Assembly: GCA_903906315.1 (NCBI GenBank)
Contig: CAIVJW010000150.1
Coordinates: forward strand, 1 to 33,898
DNA: 33,898 nt
Direction of reading: 5' to 3'
DNA from: an uncultured delta proteobacterium
GTDB taxonomy: Bacteria; Myxococcota_A; Polyangia; Polyangiales; Polyangiaceae
This document shows positions 22,182 through 30,145 of this stretch, piece after piece (position 1 is the first letter of the stretch; the number at the start of each line of letters is the position of its first letter). A program made the translations under genes and the position numbers. The notes beneath the pieces are model-generated. The model was given only the letters and a program-made list of their open reading frames with translations, was not told the origin of the DNA and did not search any database.

Positions 22182-23050
22182 TGGCCACACGGCTCGCGCT
22201 GATCACCGGGGGGACCGACGGAATCGGCAAGGCCACCGCGCGGAGACTGCTCGCCGACGGCTGGGAGGTCGTCGTCACAGGGCGCAGCCGTGACAAGAGC
22301 GAGGCCACCGTCGCCGAGCTCCAGGCCGAGCTGCCCACCGCGAAGGTGTCTGTGCTCGTCGGAGACCTCAGCGTGATGGGCGGCGTGCAGCGCGTTGCCG
22401 AAGAGTTCCTGGCCTCTCACGAGCGCCTCGATCTGCTCCTGCTCAACGCAAACTCGATCACGCAGCAGCACACCCGCACTTCAGAGGGGTTCGAGGCCAA
22501 CTTCGCAGTGGGCTATCTTGGGCGTGTCCTGCTGACCTGGGCCCTCGAGGACGTGTTGCGCCGGACCGCCGGCTCGCAGGTGTTGACGGTGGTCGGTCTC
22601 AACCTCGAACGCATCGATTTCGAGGACCCGTCCACCCCGAACGGGTTCTCGTCGATGAAGGCGCTCGGCCGATGGCAGTGGGCGATGCAGGTCTTCGCCC
22701 GCGAATGGAATCGACGCGTCCCCGTCCCGATGAACGTCTACATGCCCGGGCTCGTGAGGACGAAGATCCTCGCCAGCGAGCCGCAGCCGATGCGTCTCGT
22801 GGTGCAGATCGCCAATGCGATCGTCGGCGTTTCCGTGCAGAAGGCCGGCGACGAGCTCGCATTCGTCGCGGAGCAGCTGCGGGCAGACCGGGTGAAGGAC
22901 GCCTACTACGCGCGCACGAAGCGGAAGCCAGCCCGCAACCTGCGGGAGCTGCCGGGTGACGGAGCGAGGTTGTGGGATCTGAGCGAGCGCCTGCTCGTAG
23001 ACGCTCGCCAGAAGGGACCCACCCCGGGTCGCGCCGGGGCGCCTCCGTGA
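22178..23050 (+). CDS. Short-chain dehydrogenase/reductase with altered active site
   Basis: A 290-residue classical-type SDR (retinol-dehydrogenase-like length). The cofactor motif is intact: 'ALITGGTDGIGKATARRLLA', and the RSRDK at strand 2 suggests NADP. The catalytic positions are unusual. The usual NNAG is 'LNANS', the conserved Asn of the 'FxvNhlG' helix is Gly ('NFAVGYLGRVLLTWAL'), the catalytic Ser strand reads 'VLTVVGLN', and the YxxxK motif is F157-S-S-M-K161, so Tyr is replaced by Phe while Lys remains. It may be inactive, act as a binding partner, or use a different chemistry. It starts at ATG 22178, overlapping the preceding gene's stop, and probably forms an operon with it. Confidence 0.85.
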   Translation: MMATRLALITGGTDGIGKATARRLLADGWEVVVTGRSRDKSEATVAELQAELPTAKVSVLVGDLSVMGGVQRVAEEFLASHERLDLLLLNANSITQQHTRTSEGFEANFAVGYLGRVLLTWALEDVLRRTAGSQVLTVVGLNLERIDFEDPSTPNGFSSMKALGRWQWAMQVFAREWNRRVPVPMNVYMPGLVRTKILASEPQPMRLVVQIANAIVGVSVQKAGDELAFVAEQLRADRVKDAYYARTKRKPARNLRELPGDGARLWDLSERLLVDARQKGPTPGRAGAPP

Positions 23051-23212
23051 CCGCGCCAGCGTGACGGCGCCCGATCGCGCGGCTTCGCCGTAGCAGTCCG
23101 AAGGCGCCGGGCGTCGCGACGCCGACCGAGGAGGGCGCCAAGAGCGCGAAGGACGCCAAGCGAGAGCTCGTGAGGGAGACGATCGTGCGGTGAAGGCCGC
23201 GCGGCGGCGCAC

Positions 23213-23218
23213 TACGAT
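23213..23218 (+). promoter_or_regulatory. -10-like box TACGAT before Uma2 gene
   Basis: TACGAT ends 7 nt before ATG 23226, with no Shine-Dalgarno sequence between. It supports this start over the longer one at 23190. Confidence 0.4.
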
Positions 23219-23225
23219 CCACGTC

Positions 23226-23798
23226 ATGGCCCTGCCCGCCGAGAAGCGCGTTTCCTACGTCGACGACCTCGCCGCCGAGGCCACGAGCGACGTGAAGCAC
23301 GAGTGGCTCGATGGCGAGGTGTGGGCCATGGCGGGCGGCACGCCCGAGCACAGCGCGCTCGCCGCGAGCGTCACCATCGCGCTCGGCAATGCCCTCCGCG
23401 GCCGTCCTTGCCGCGTCTTCTCGTCGGATCTCCGCATCCGCATCCCCGAGGCGGGCCTCGCCACGTACCCGGACGTCGCCGTCGTCCGCGGCCGCCTCGA
23501 GACGCACCCCGAGGATCCGGACGCGGCCACGAACCCGGTCGTGATCGTCGAGGTGCTCGGCGACTCGACCGAGGCGATCGACCGCGGAAAGAAGCTCTCG
23601 CACTACCGCCGCCTCGCGTCGCTCCGCGAGGTGGTGTTCGTGAGCCAGCACGAGCCGCGCCTCGAGCGCTACCACCGCGGCGACGACGGGCGCTGGGTGC
23701 TCGACGAGGCCGGCCCCGGCGAGGCGGTCGAGCTCGCGGCGATCGGCGCGCGCCTCGCGGTCGACGACGTGTACTTCGACCCGCTCGCCGCCGGCTGA
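23226..23798 (+). CDS. Uma2-family putative endonuclease
   Basis: A 190-residue protein of the Uma2/DUF820 family, which has a PD-(D/E)xK-like restriction-endonuclease fold and is amplified in cyanobacteria and myxobacteria. The signatures are 'HEWLDGEVWAMAGGTPEHSA', 'RVFSSDLRIRI', 'ATYPDVAVVRG' (the conserved catalytic Asp after YP), 'NPVVIVEVLGDSTEAIDRG' (catalytic ExK-like strand region 'VIVEVL'), and 'KKLSHYRRLASLREVVFVSQ'. The residues expected for metal binding (PD...E.L) are present, so the fold looks intact. The biological role in this family is unsettled; it may act in mobile-element or host-defence contexts. It stands near a second Uma2 gene and an antisense Uma2 fragment. Confidence 0.88.
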   Translation: MALPAEKRVSYVDDLAAEATSDVKHEWLDGEVWAMAGGTPEHSALAASVTIALGNALRGRPCRVFSSDLRIRIPEAGLATYPDVAVVRGRLETHPEDPDAATNPVVIVEVLGDSTEAIDRGKKLSHYRRLASLREVVFVSQHEPRLERYHRGDDGRWVLDEAGPGEAVELAAIGARLAVDDVYFDPLAAG

Positions 23799-24071
23799 GG
23801 GGGGGGGCGGCGGGCGACGCGTGTCGCGACCGCGCTCGACCGCAGCCGCGGAGGCGACGCTACGGACTCTCGGTCTCGATGGCCCGGCGCCCCGTCCGCG
23901 TCGTCCCCCGGCAGCGCAAAGCAGCGTGACCTTCACGCCGCCCGCTCGGACCGCCGCCATCGTGGGCGCGTGCCGCCGGCGTCTCGCCGGCTCTCCGCAC
24001 GGGTCCGGAGGAGCACCGAAGCGGGCACGTGGCACGGGCACGGGGGCGGGTGGGACGTAGGCGCCGCGTGC

Positions 24072-24077
24072 TATTGT
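24072..24077 (+). promoter_or_regulatory. -10-like box TATTGT before second Uma2 gene
   Basis: gtgcTATTGT ends 8 nt before ATG 24086, the same layout as at 23213 and 16985, and suggests a leaderless transcript. Confidence 0.4.
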
Positions 24078-24085
24078 CCGCGAGC

Positions 24086-24718
24086 ATGGTCGCGGCCCGC
24101 CTCTTCGACCCACCCTTCGGCGAGCAGCTCGCCGTGTCGCCCGCGCGGGCCGACGGCGACCAGCGCATCGTCTTGAACGGCCTCACGTGGCGCGACTACT
24201 GCGTCCTGCGCGAGCTGCTCGGCGAGACGGGCGCGCGGATGACGTACCTCGCCGGGTCACTGGAGCTCATGAGCCCTGGTCGTTTGCACGAAGACGTGAA
24301 AAAGCGGATCGCCCGCCTGCTCGAGCTCTGGGCGCTCGAGCACGACGTCGCGCTCTACGGCTACGGATCGGTGACACTGCGACTCGAGGCGAGGGAGCGC
24401 GGGGTCGAGCCCGACGAGTGCTACGCCGTCGGCTCGCCGATGGCCGAGTATCCCGATCTCGCTCTCGAGGTGGTGGTGAGTCACGGCGGCCTCGACAAGC
24501 TCGAGGTCTACCGCAGCATGGGCGTGCGCGAGGTCTGGCGTTGGGATACTGGCCGGATCTTCGTTCTCGTGCTTGCCGAGTCCGGCGCTTACGAGGCGCG
24601 GGCGGCGAGCGTCGTCCTGGCCGGCATCGACCTCGAGTCGCTCGCGAGGCACGCCTCGAACCCCGACCAGCACGCCGCGTTGCGGGCCTTTTGGGGCGAG
24701 ATCCGGGCGGGGCAGTAA
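24086..24718 (+). CDS. Uma2-family putative endonuclease, second copy
   Basis: A 210-residue Uma2-family protein diverged from the copy at 23226. Motifs: 'WRDYCVLRELLGE', 'TYLAGSLELMSPGRLHEDVK' (the typical 'gelelMSPs..HE' site), 'RIARLLELWALEHDVALYGY', 'PDECYAVG', 'EYPDLALEVVVSHGGLDKLE' (conserved PDL...EV core of the PD-(D/E)xK fold), and 'VYRSMGVREVWRWDTGRIFV'. The catalytic pattern is retained. The start at ATG 24086 follows a TATTGT box by 8 nt; the upstream extension to 24029 is Arg-rich and unlikely. It has the same orientation as the first copy, about 290 nt away, and I saw no gene in that gap. Confidence 0.88.
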   Translation: MVAARLFDPPFGEQLAVSPARADGDQRIVLNGLTWRDYCVLRELLGETGARMTYLAGSLELMSPGRLHEDVKKRIARLLELWALEHDVALYGYGSVTLRLEARERGVEPDECYAVGSPMAEYPDLALEVVVSHGGLDKLEVYRSMGVREVWRWDTGRIFVLVLAESGAYEARAASVVLAGIDLESLARHASNPDQHAALRAFWGEIRAGQ

Positions 24719-24734
24719 GCGGGCCGCCCGGCCC

Positions 24735-24850
24735 TGCCCCGCGCGGACGCGGCCTCGACAAGCCCTGGAAGCGCGGCCGATCCTTCGTCGAGGCCCAGGT
24801 CGGGTCGAAGATCACGAGCTCGCCGACGCCGAGCTCGGCGGCGCCCCGGC
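24735..24850 (-). pseudogene. Fragment of a third Uma2-family gene, antisense
   Basis: On the minus strand a short open stretch reads 'AAELGVGELVIFDPTWASTK' followed by 'DRPRFQGLSRPRPRG'. This matches the later part of Uma2 proteins, where a 'Y.elGV.ELviFDP' segment is followed by a basic strand. Nothing upstream on this strand looks like the N-terminal half and no clear stop defines an end, so it is a decayed piece. It is the third Uma2-derived sequence within about 1.6 kb and is opposite in direction to the two intact genes. Confidence 0.5.
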
Positions 24851-24959
24851 GAGGCGCCCGGCGCGCGCGGGTGGCGGCCGCCATGGCGGGGGGTGGCGGC
24901 CAGATCGTGGCGCGCCCGCCGGCCGGAACCGGCGCGCTCACGGCCACGCCGCGTCCGTG

Positions 24960-25374
24960 CACTCCTCCACGAACACCTCGGCGTGCTCGCGAGGCCGACG
25001 GCGGCCGCGACGTCGTGCTCGACCCGATCCCCTCGCGCGACGCGCGTGTCCCGTCGCGCGGCGAGGACGCCATCCTCCACCGCCGCGTCGACCGCCCGAT
25101 GCACAACGTCGGCTGCTACCGCTTCGTCGAGTGCACCTCGCTCGACGCGCGCGGCGTGCCCATCGGCGACATCACCGCGTACGACGACGTGCTCTTCCCC
25201 TACGACCGCGGGCTCCGCGCCGCGAACGACCTCCGCGGCCTCGGCGTCGCGCGCATGGGGGCCGAGGGCCCGCTCATCGAGGAGGAGTCCGCCGTCACGC
25301 AGCTCGGCATGGTGCGCGTGACCCTCCGCGACCTCGAAAACGGCTTCGCGCGAGCGTTCGACGCGGGCGCCTGA
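24960..25374 (+). pseudogene. C-terminal remnant of an Hsp70-family protein
   Basis: Reading to the TGA at 25372-25374, the tail 'MHNVGCYRFVECTSLDARGV', 'PIGDITAYDDVLFPYDRGLR', 'IEEESAVTQLGMVRVTLRDL' and 'ENGFARAFDAG' matches the C-terminal substrate-binding-like part of the Hsp70/DnaK-related proteins common in myxobacteria (pattern 'hNiGhyRFvEC..ld..G.p.GDiTpwd...FPfd..L'). The ATPase domain is missing, and the sequence upstream falls into Arg-rich shadow coding plus the antisense Uma2 fragment. The gene has therefore lost its N-terminal two thirds, and no credible start codon or ribosome binding site is present. Confidence 0.6.
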
Positions 25375-25440
25375 GGCAGCCTCACGACGGCGCGCAAGGC
25401 GGGGTCGATCGCCTCGCGCTCCACCCATCCCCGCTGCCTG

Positions 25441-25446
25441 TAGGAT
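25441..25446 (+). promoter_or_regulatory. Possible -10 box TAGGAT for envelope module
   Basis: ctgTAGGAT lies in the gap before the exported protein gene. It is 67 nt from ATG 25513 and 27 nt from the alternative in-frame ATG 25474. Confidence 0.3.
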
Positions 25447-25512
25447 CGCCCGTGGTGGTGGGTCGTGTTACACATGCGAACCGCTCACGCCTTCGCCTCG
25501 AGGTCGCCCCGC

Positions 25513-26880
25513 ATGCCCCTTCGAACCTCACGCGGCGCCCGCCGCGTCCTCACCGTGTGCGCCGTCGCGTGCGCGGCCCTCGGCGTCGTCTCCCGCGCCC
25601 ACGCCGATTGCTCGAAGGACACCGACTGCAAAGGCGATCGCATCTGCGAGCGCGGCCAGTGCGTGTCGCCCGGCGCGGCCACGGCCTCGCCGGTGGCGAC
25701 GCCACAGGCGGCGACACCGCCGCCGAAGCCCGCGCCGCCGCCGAAGCCCGAACCGCCGCCGAAGCCCGCACCGCCACCGCTCAAGCCGAAGAGCCCCGCC
25801 GTGGAAGCGGCCGAGCTCGTGTCCGCCGGGAACGCTGCCATCGCGCAGAAGAAGCTGCCGGAGGCCTGCGATCTCTTCGAGAAGAGCTACGAGGTGCGGC
25901 CGCAACCGTCCACGCTCGCGTCGCTCGCGCGGTGCCGCGAGAAGGCCGGGCAGACGCCCGCCGCCATCGAGGCCTGGCGCAAGCTCGAGGCGACGGGCGG
26001 ACCGGCCTACAAGAACCAGGCGAAAACCGCGCTGAAAGCCCTCGCGCCGCAGTCGTCGCCCCCGCCGCCACCTGCGGCTCCGGCGAAGTCGGGCCCCGCG
26101 GCCCCCGCAGCAGCGCCCGCGGTCACGGCGGTGAAGTCGGTCGGCGGCGCGACGTGGTCGGACGGGGTCGGCTTCGTGCTCACGGGGCCGGCGCCGGCCG
26201 CGAGCGCCACGCCGTGGACGCCGCCGCCGGTGCCGGTGGGCCTCGAGCACAGCCTCTCGCGCGTCTCGTGGGGCCTCGACGCAGGCCTCGCGATCTACGT
26301 CCCGACGACGGTGAAGTCGAGCGTCACCGCGCTCGCCCCGCGCCTCGACTTCACGATCCGCGCCGAGTTCCGGCGCCAGAGCTCGTGGCTCGCGCCGTGG
26401 TTCGACGTCCCCTCCACCATCGTCTTCGTCCCCGACTCCGCGAGCCCGGTCCGCTCGATCCTCAACACGGCGCCCCACGTCGGCATCGACGTGCACCCGG
26501 CGCGCCTGCCGAACCTCGGCGTCGGCCCCTTCATCGGCTACCGCGTCGGCCTGATGCTCGGCGGCGGCGGGTCGCCGACGATCGAGAACGGCGTCGACCT
26601 CTCTCCGCTGCACGTCCACTTCCGCACGCGCGAGGTGGACGGCGCCCCGCCCACGTTCGACCTCGCCACGTACTTCGTCGAGAAGCTCTCGGGCCCGTTC
26701 CACGCCGAGTACGTCGGCCTGCGCATGGGCGTCGGCGGTCACACGCGCTTCCGCGTCGTCGCCGAGGCCCGGCTGAACGTCGACGGCACGAAATCCCCCG
26801 GCGCGCAGGCCTTCGAGACGGTCGTCGCCTCTTTCCCACAAGCGTTCTTCGTCGGCGTCGGCGTCGGCTCGGCGGAGTGA
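25513..26880 (+). CDS. Exported Pro-rich/TPR-like protein with beta-barrel-like C-terminus
   Basis: A 455-residue exported protein. The signal peptide ends near 'VVSRAHA', followed by a small Cys motif 'DCSKDTDCKGDRICERGQCV', typical of myxobacterial secreted proteins. A Pro/Lys linker with three PPPKP[AE] repeats comes next, then helical TPR-like repeats (about 97-175: 'LVSAGNAAIAQKKLPEACDL', 'TLASLARCREKAGQTPAAIE'). The C-terminal 200 residues have alternating hydrophobic strands ('FIGYRVGLMLGGGG', 'EYVGLRMGVGGHTRFRVVAE') and end in a Gly/Val-rich strand, suggesting an outer-membrane beta domain. I chose ATG 25513 because a GAGG lies about 10 nt before it and the signal peptide follows directly; ATG 25474 would add 13 residues. 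It is followed within 5 nt by the lipoprotein gene. Confidence 0.75.
   Translation: MPLRTSRGARRVLTVCAVACAALGVVSRAHADCSKDTDCKGDRICERGQCVSPGAATASPVATPQAATPPPKPAPPPKPEPPPKPAPPPLKPKSPAVEAAELVSAGNAAIAQKKLPEACDLFEKSYEVRPQPSTLASLARCREKAGQTPAAIEAWRKLEATGGPAYKNQAKTALKALAPQSSPPPPPAAPAKSGPAAPAAAPAVTAVKSVGGATWSDGVGFVLTGPAPAASATPWTPPPVPVGLEHSLSRVSWGLDAGLAIYVPTTVKSSVTALAPRLDFTIRAEFRRQSSWLAPWFDVPSTIVFVPDSASPVRSILNTAPHVGIDVHPARLPNLGVGPFIGYRVGLMLGGGGSPTIENGVDLSPLHVHFRTREVDGAPPTFDLATYFVEKLSGPFHAEYVGLRMGVGGHTRFRVVAEARLNVDGTKSPGAQAFETVVASFPQAFFVGVGVGSAE
25717..25770 (+). repeat. Three 18-bp coding repeats (PPPKP[AE])
   Basis: Units at 25717, 25735 and 25753 encode Pro-Pro-Pro-Lys-Pro followed by Ala, Glu and Ala, with a related half-copy after them. 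They form the stiff linker between the N-terminal Cys motif and the TPR-like part, and differ only at one or two third positions. Confidence 0.85.
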
Positions 26881-26885
26881 TCACC

Positions 26886-29063
26886 ATGGCATCGACGAAC
26901 CTCCCCCTCGCGTCCCTCGCCTTCGCCGCGATCGTCCCCGCCCTCGCGGGTTGCGGGCACGCCGCCGTCGCGCTGCACGAGGGCTCGGACGCCGCAGGCG
27001 CGAGCGCGGCGCTGCTCGACGTCCTCGGCCCCGGCAAGCGCGTCGTCCTGCTCGGAGGCGAGGCGTGCGACGCCACGCTCGGCGACGGCCTCTCGCAGCT
27101 CGCGGACGCGAAGACGAAGCTGAAGGAAGCCCCCTGGAGCAAGGCGCCCACGTTCTGGGTCGTCGGCGCGGCGTACGTGCAGCTCTCGTACAAGGCGGAG
27201 GAGGCCTTCCTCGCGGTGAAGCTCGTCGACGGCCCGACGCCCGCGCAGTGGCTCCGCGTGCCCGCCGGCCAGCCGCTGCGGTGCCTCGTGCCCGCGTCCG
27301 ACAGCGTGGTGGCCGCGTCGAAGCTCGCTGGTCGCGCGCTCGCGTTCGCGCCCGACCGCGCGAGCTGCACGCGGCTCGAGGCGCGAGGGACGGGCGCGAG
27401 CTCGCTCGTGATCGACCCGGATCCCGCCGCGCGCACGACGTTCGGCGCGATGACGCTCGACGCGGCCGGCCAGGCCTGGGTCGACGCGGGAAGCAGCCAC
27501 ACACGCGTGCGCGCCGACGTGGTCCGCGACTGCTTCGCCGAGCCCGGAGCCGCAGCGAAGCGCGAGGCGGCCCTCCTCCTCCGCACCCCGCTCGATCGCT
27601 GCACGCGCTCCGACGACGCCGGCAAGCCGCACGTCGAGTGCCGATCGAGCATCGGAGTGTGGGAGGGGGTCGCGACGGACGCGGAGGTCTCGCTCCGGCT
27701 CGTCCGGCGCACGATCGGGCCCGTGCACTTCACGGACGGCAGCCCGGTCGACGGCCAGCGATACGCGCGGACGGTGGTGTCCGTGACGACGGGGAGGCCG
27801 ACCGACGCGCGCACGCGCGCCATCGGCGACGCCATCCAGCGGTCGACGGCGGCGGCGCTCGCCGGCGGCGATGGCGGCATCCGCGTGGCGCCAGCCACCG
27901 ATCCGGCCGTCGGCCACAAGCTCGAGATCGACACGTCCGCCGTCGAGATTGGCGAGCTCGTGCGGCGCCAGGTGCCCGCGACCTCGCAGTACCAGGATGG
28001 CACGCGCATCGTGCCGAACCCCGAGCTGCCAAAGGCGCAGGAAGCGCTCACCCGCGCGAAGAACAATGCCGAGAAGGCGCGCGTCGACCACGAGCGCGCC
28101 GTCCAGCAGCACCAGCACGACGTCGAGCTCGCGGCGGCCGCGAAGGAGACGTGCTTGCAAGCTTGCAACATGAACACCGACCCGAACATGCGGAACCTCT
28201 GCCGCACCGGTTGCGAGGCCGGCAAGGTCGTGAGCGACGCGTTCATGAACGGGCCGAGCGACGCGGACGTCGATCGCGCGAACCGCGAGGTCGCCAGCGC
28301 GAGCGAGGCGCTCGCAGCGACGCCGCCGACGATCACCGAGCCGGTGATGAAGACGTGGACCTACAACAAGACGGTCTTCTCGCGGAGCGCGTCCACGACG
28401 CTGCACGTCGTCGTGCGGCCTCGTCACGGCGACGCGTCGCGATTCGACATCCCGCTGCAGCAGTCCTGGGAAGACTACGAGGTGATCCCCGACGGCGCGC
28501 ACAACGTGCCGGCGCACGAGCCCGCGCGCCAGCCCATCGATCGGCCCGACGCGCTCGTGCCCTGGCTCGCCGAACGCGCGTCGCAGGCGCTCGCGATGCG
28601 TCTGCGCACGGTGCTCGATCAGGCCGAGCTGGCGGAGGCGAAGCGCGCGCTCGCGTCGGGCGATCGCGCGCCGAAGCCGGGCTTCGAGGACGTCGACGCG
28701 AAGGCGTTCGACGTCGCCGGGGCGCGCCTCGTCGAGCCGGTTCAGCGCGGTCACTCGACGCTGGTCGCGAACGCCGACACGCAACTGCCTTCCGACGGCG
28801 TGACGCTCGACGCGGCGAGCTGCCTGCTCGCGGTCGCAGTCGCCGACGGCGACAATCCCGCGACGATCGCGATGACGAGCCCGGACGGCCTCTTCGCCGA
28901 CCGACGCGGCAAGCGCTTCGCGACCGTGGAGGCGTGCGGCGACGACGCGCGCGCCCTCGGCGGCAAGGTGCAGCTCGCGCTACGCAGCCCGGGCGCGGCC
29001 GAAGTGCACTGGGGGATCTACCGCACGCGCGCGAGCGCGCCCCCCCCCGCGTCCTCGAAGTGA
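26886..29063 (+). CDS. Large coiled-coil lipoprotein, unrecognised
   Basis: A 725-residue lipoprotein with a signal peptide and strict lipobox 'ALAGC' (lipidated Cys at about residue 21). The mature protein starts with an alpha/beta part containing 'VVLLGGEACDATLGDGLSQL'. A middle part (about 260-375) resembles a domain with repeated TTxRxTDARTR-like strands. A charged coiled coil follows (about 378-420: 'ALTRAKNNAEKARVDHERAV', 'QQHQHDVELAAAAKETC'). A Cys pair motif, 'CLQACNMNTDPNMRNLCRTG', recalls Cys-x3-Cys repeats common in myxobacterial lipoproteins. The remainder is mixed beta. No family was recognised. It starts 5 nt after the upstream gene's stop (ATG 26886, TGA 26878-26880), so the two form an operon and probably one envelope complex. 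Codon use is normal. Confidence 0.75.
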   Translation: MASTNLPLASLAFAAIVPALAGCGHAAVALHEGSDAAGASAALLDVLGPGKRVVLLGGEACDATLGDGLSQLADAKTKLKEAPWSKAPTFWVVGAAYVQLSYKAEEAFLAVKLVDGPTPAQWLRVPAGQPLRCLVPASDSVVAASKLAGRALAFAPDRASCTRLEARGTGASSLVIDPDPAARTTFGAMTLDAAGQAWVDAGSSHTRVRADVVRDCFAEPGAAAKREAALLLRTPLDRCTRSDDAGKPHVECRSSIGVWEGVATDAEVSLRLVRRTIGPVHFTDGSPVDGQRYARTVVSVTTGRPTDARTRAIGDAIQRSTAAALAGGDGGIRVAPATDPAVGHKLEIDTSAVEIGELVRRQVPATSQYQDGTRIVPNPELPKAQEALTRAKNNAEKARVDHERAVQQHQHDVELAAAAKETCLQACNMNTDPNMRNLCRTGCEAGKVVSDAFMNGPSDADVDRANREVASASEALAATPPTITEPVMKTWTYNKTVFSRSASTTLHVVVRPRHGDASRFDIPLQQSWEDYEVIPDGAHNVPAHEPARQPIDRPDALVPWLAERASQALAMRLRTVLDQAELAEAKRALASGDRAPKPGFEDVDAKAFDVAGARLVEPVQRGHSTLVANADTQLPSDGVTLDAASCLLAVAVADGDNPATIAMTSPDGLFADRRGKRFATVEACGDDARALGGKVQLALRSPGAAEVHWGIYRTRASAPPPASSK

Positions 29064-29159
29064 CGCGCAGCGCGCCTCGCCCGATCCGCGCAGGCGACGC
29101 GGGGCCAACGACCCCCTGCGCGAAATCGGAAAGGCGCTCGGCGGCGCGTGGCTCGACCG

Positions 29160-29575
29160 AGCACCTTGCCCCAGAGCGGCCGGCCCTCCGCGTCGAGCTT
29201 CGCCACGAACGCCGGGCCTCGCAGGCTCGACGTGTCGACCCCGGCGTCGAGCGTGACGCCGCCGAGGTCCGCGCGCCCGATCAGCGTGCCGCCGAGGACG
29301 ATGCCGCCCTGCGCGTCGACGACCATGCTCGTGACGTGCTGACCGCGCGCGTCGCCGAAGCGCTCGCCGAAGCCGCAGCGCACGACCGGCCCGCCGCCCG
29401 CGCCCGCGTCGGCGCTCGTCGTGGTGCGGCTCGTCGTCGACGTCGAGGTGACGCGGGTCGTCGACGGCGGCGCGCTCGGGAGGTCGAGCAGCGACGATCG
29501 CGCGCCGCAGCCAGCGACGAGCCTCGGCGCCGCCGTAGCGAGGGAGGCGAGCGCGCGGCGCGGAGGCGACCCCAT
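29160..29575 (-). pseudogene. Truncated beta-propeller (SBBP-like) lipoprotein
   Basis: On the minus strand from ATG 29575 the frame reads a short basic start, a hydrophobic stretch with lipobox 'LVAGC', a Ser/Thr-rich linker, then 'CGFGERFGDARGQHVTSMVV', 'DAQGGIVLGGTLIGRADLGG' and 'FVAKLDAEGRPLWGKVLG'. That is the repeat style of SBBP-type beta-propeller lipoproteins, which usually carry many more repeats. After about residue 135 the frame becomes Arg-rich and non-coding in style, and the remainder of the propeller is absent. The gene is probably cut off, with its lost end lying toward the large lipoprotein gene whose stop is 97 nt away. Confidence 0.55.
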
Positions 29576-29929
29576 GCCCTCGTCGTGGCAGAGGTCGACC
29601 GCGAGGTCGGGCTGGAACCCGAAGTCGCAGACGCCGCCAAGCCTTGCTCTTTGGCCCTGCTTGCTGCGGGGTTGCGGGGTCTTCGGGGCCGGCGCGGGGG
29701 GGAACGTGGCGTCGTGATCTGGGCATTGCGACGTCACGTCCGGCCTCCTCGGGGCGAGGTCCGAGGCCCTGCAATCCTGCAGGAAATCGCTCCAGAGAGC
29801 CGCTCCTGAGAGCAAGGCTCGAAGGCCGCGCTCAGCTATCGCTCTTCTCGCCCGCGACGGCCTCGCTCACGTGCGGCAGGAACAACCTGCCAACGGGCGA
29901 AGCAGAGCGTGGCCACGTCGAGTCCGGCC
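29576..29929. other. Stretch without recognisable gene
   Basis: About 350 bp between the truncated lipoprotein start and the transposase remnant. Minus-strand frames run through but are Arg/Pro-rich, apart from a short fragment 'GVCDFGFQPDLAVDLCHDEG' just before ATG 29575 whose origin I do not recognise. No promoter, hairpin or repeat stands out. Confidence 0.5.
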
Positions 29930-30145
29930 GGCCTGCCCGGCGGGGGGTGGAGGCCGCCAATGGCGCGACCTCCGCGAATCCCATCGACCACGTCCTGCCC
30001 GAGGTCGCGCTGCGCCAGTGGGGCTCACCTTCCCGTTCGCGTGGCGAAGGCGACTCGCGAAGGACGGCGCCCTCTTCGCCGACCTGACGCGCCTCTTCGT
30101 CGAGACCGGGCACGCCTTCCACACGCGGCGCGACGGAGCGCGCGG
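29930..30145 (+). pseudogene. IS91-like transposase remnant (N-terminal part), frameshifted
   Basis: Pieces of a zinc-binding-domain (IS91/IS801-like) transposase occur in two frames: 'CPAGGGRQWRDLRES' resembles the Cys-rich tail of the zinc domain, then 'IDHVLPEVALRQWG' in a second frame, then back to 'LTFPFAWRRRLAKDGALFAD' and 'LTRLFVETGHAFHTRR'. Together they line up with the normal order '...HlVDhVLPevplRQWVLtlPFawRrRLa.DgaL...LtRiFVetV..Fy.RR'. At least two frameshifts are needed and the catalytic part is missing. It is dead coding and marks the left side of the mobile island. Confidence 0.65.

Noticed and set aside
23051-23212. Short frame ending TGA just before the first Uma2 gene
   Set aside because: About 30 residues of Lys/Glu-rich sequence with no start and no recognisable family; too little to call a remnant.
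22599-24113. 504-residue minus-strand frame
   Set aside because: Crosses the SDR end and first Uma2 gene antisense; no domain and shadow composition.
24573-26885. Upstream extension of the large lipoprotein frame
   Set aside because: Codons before ATG 26886 are Arg/Pro-rich and overlap two other coding regions; the lipobox fixes the start.
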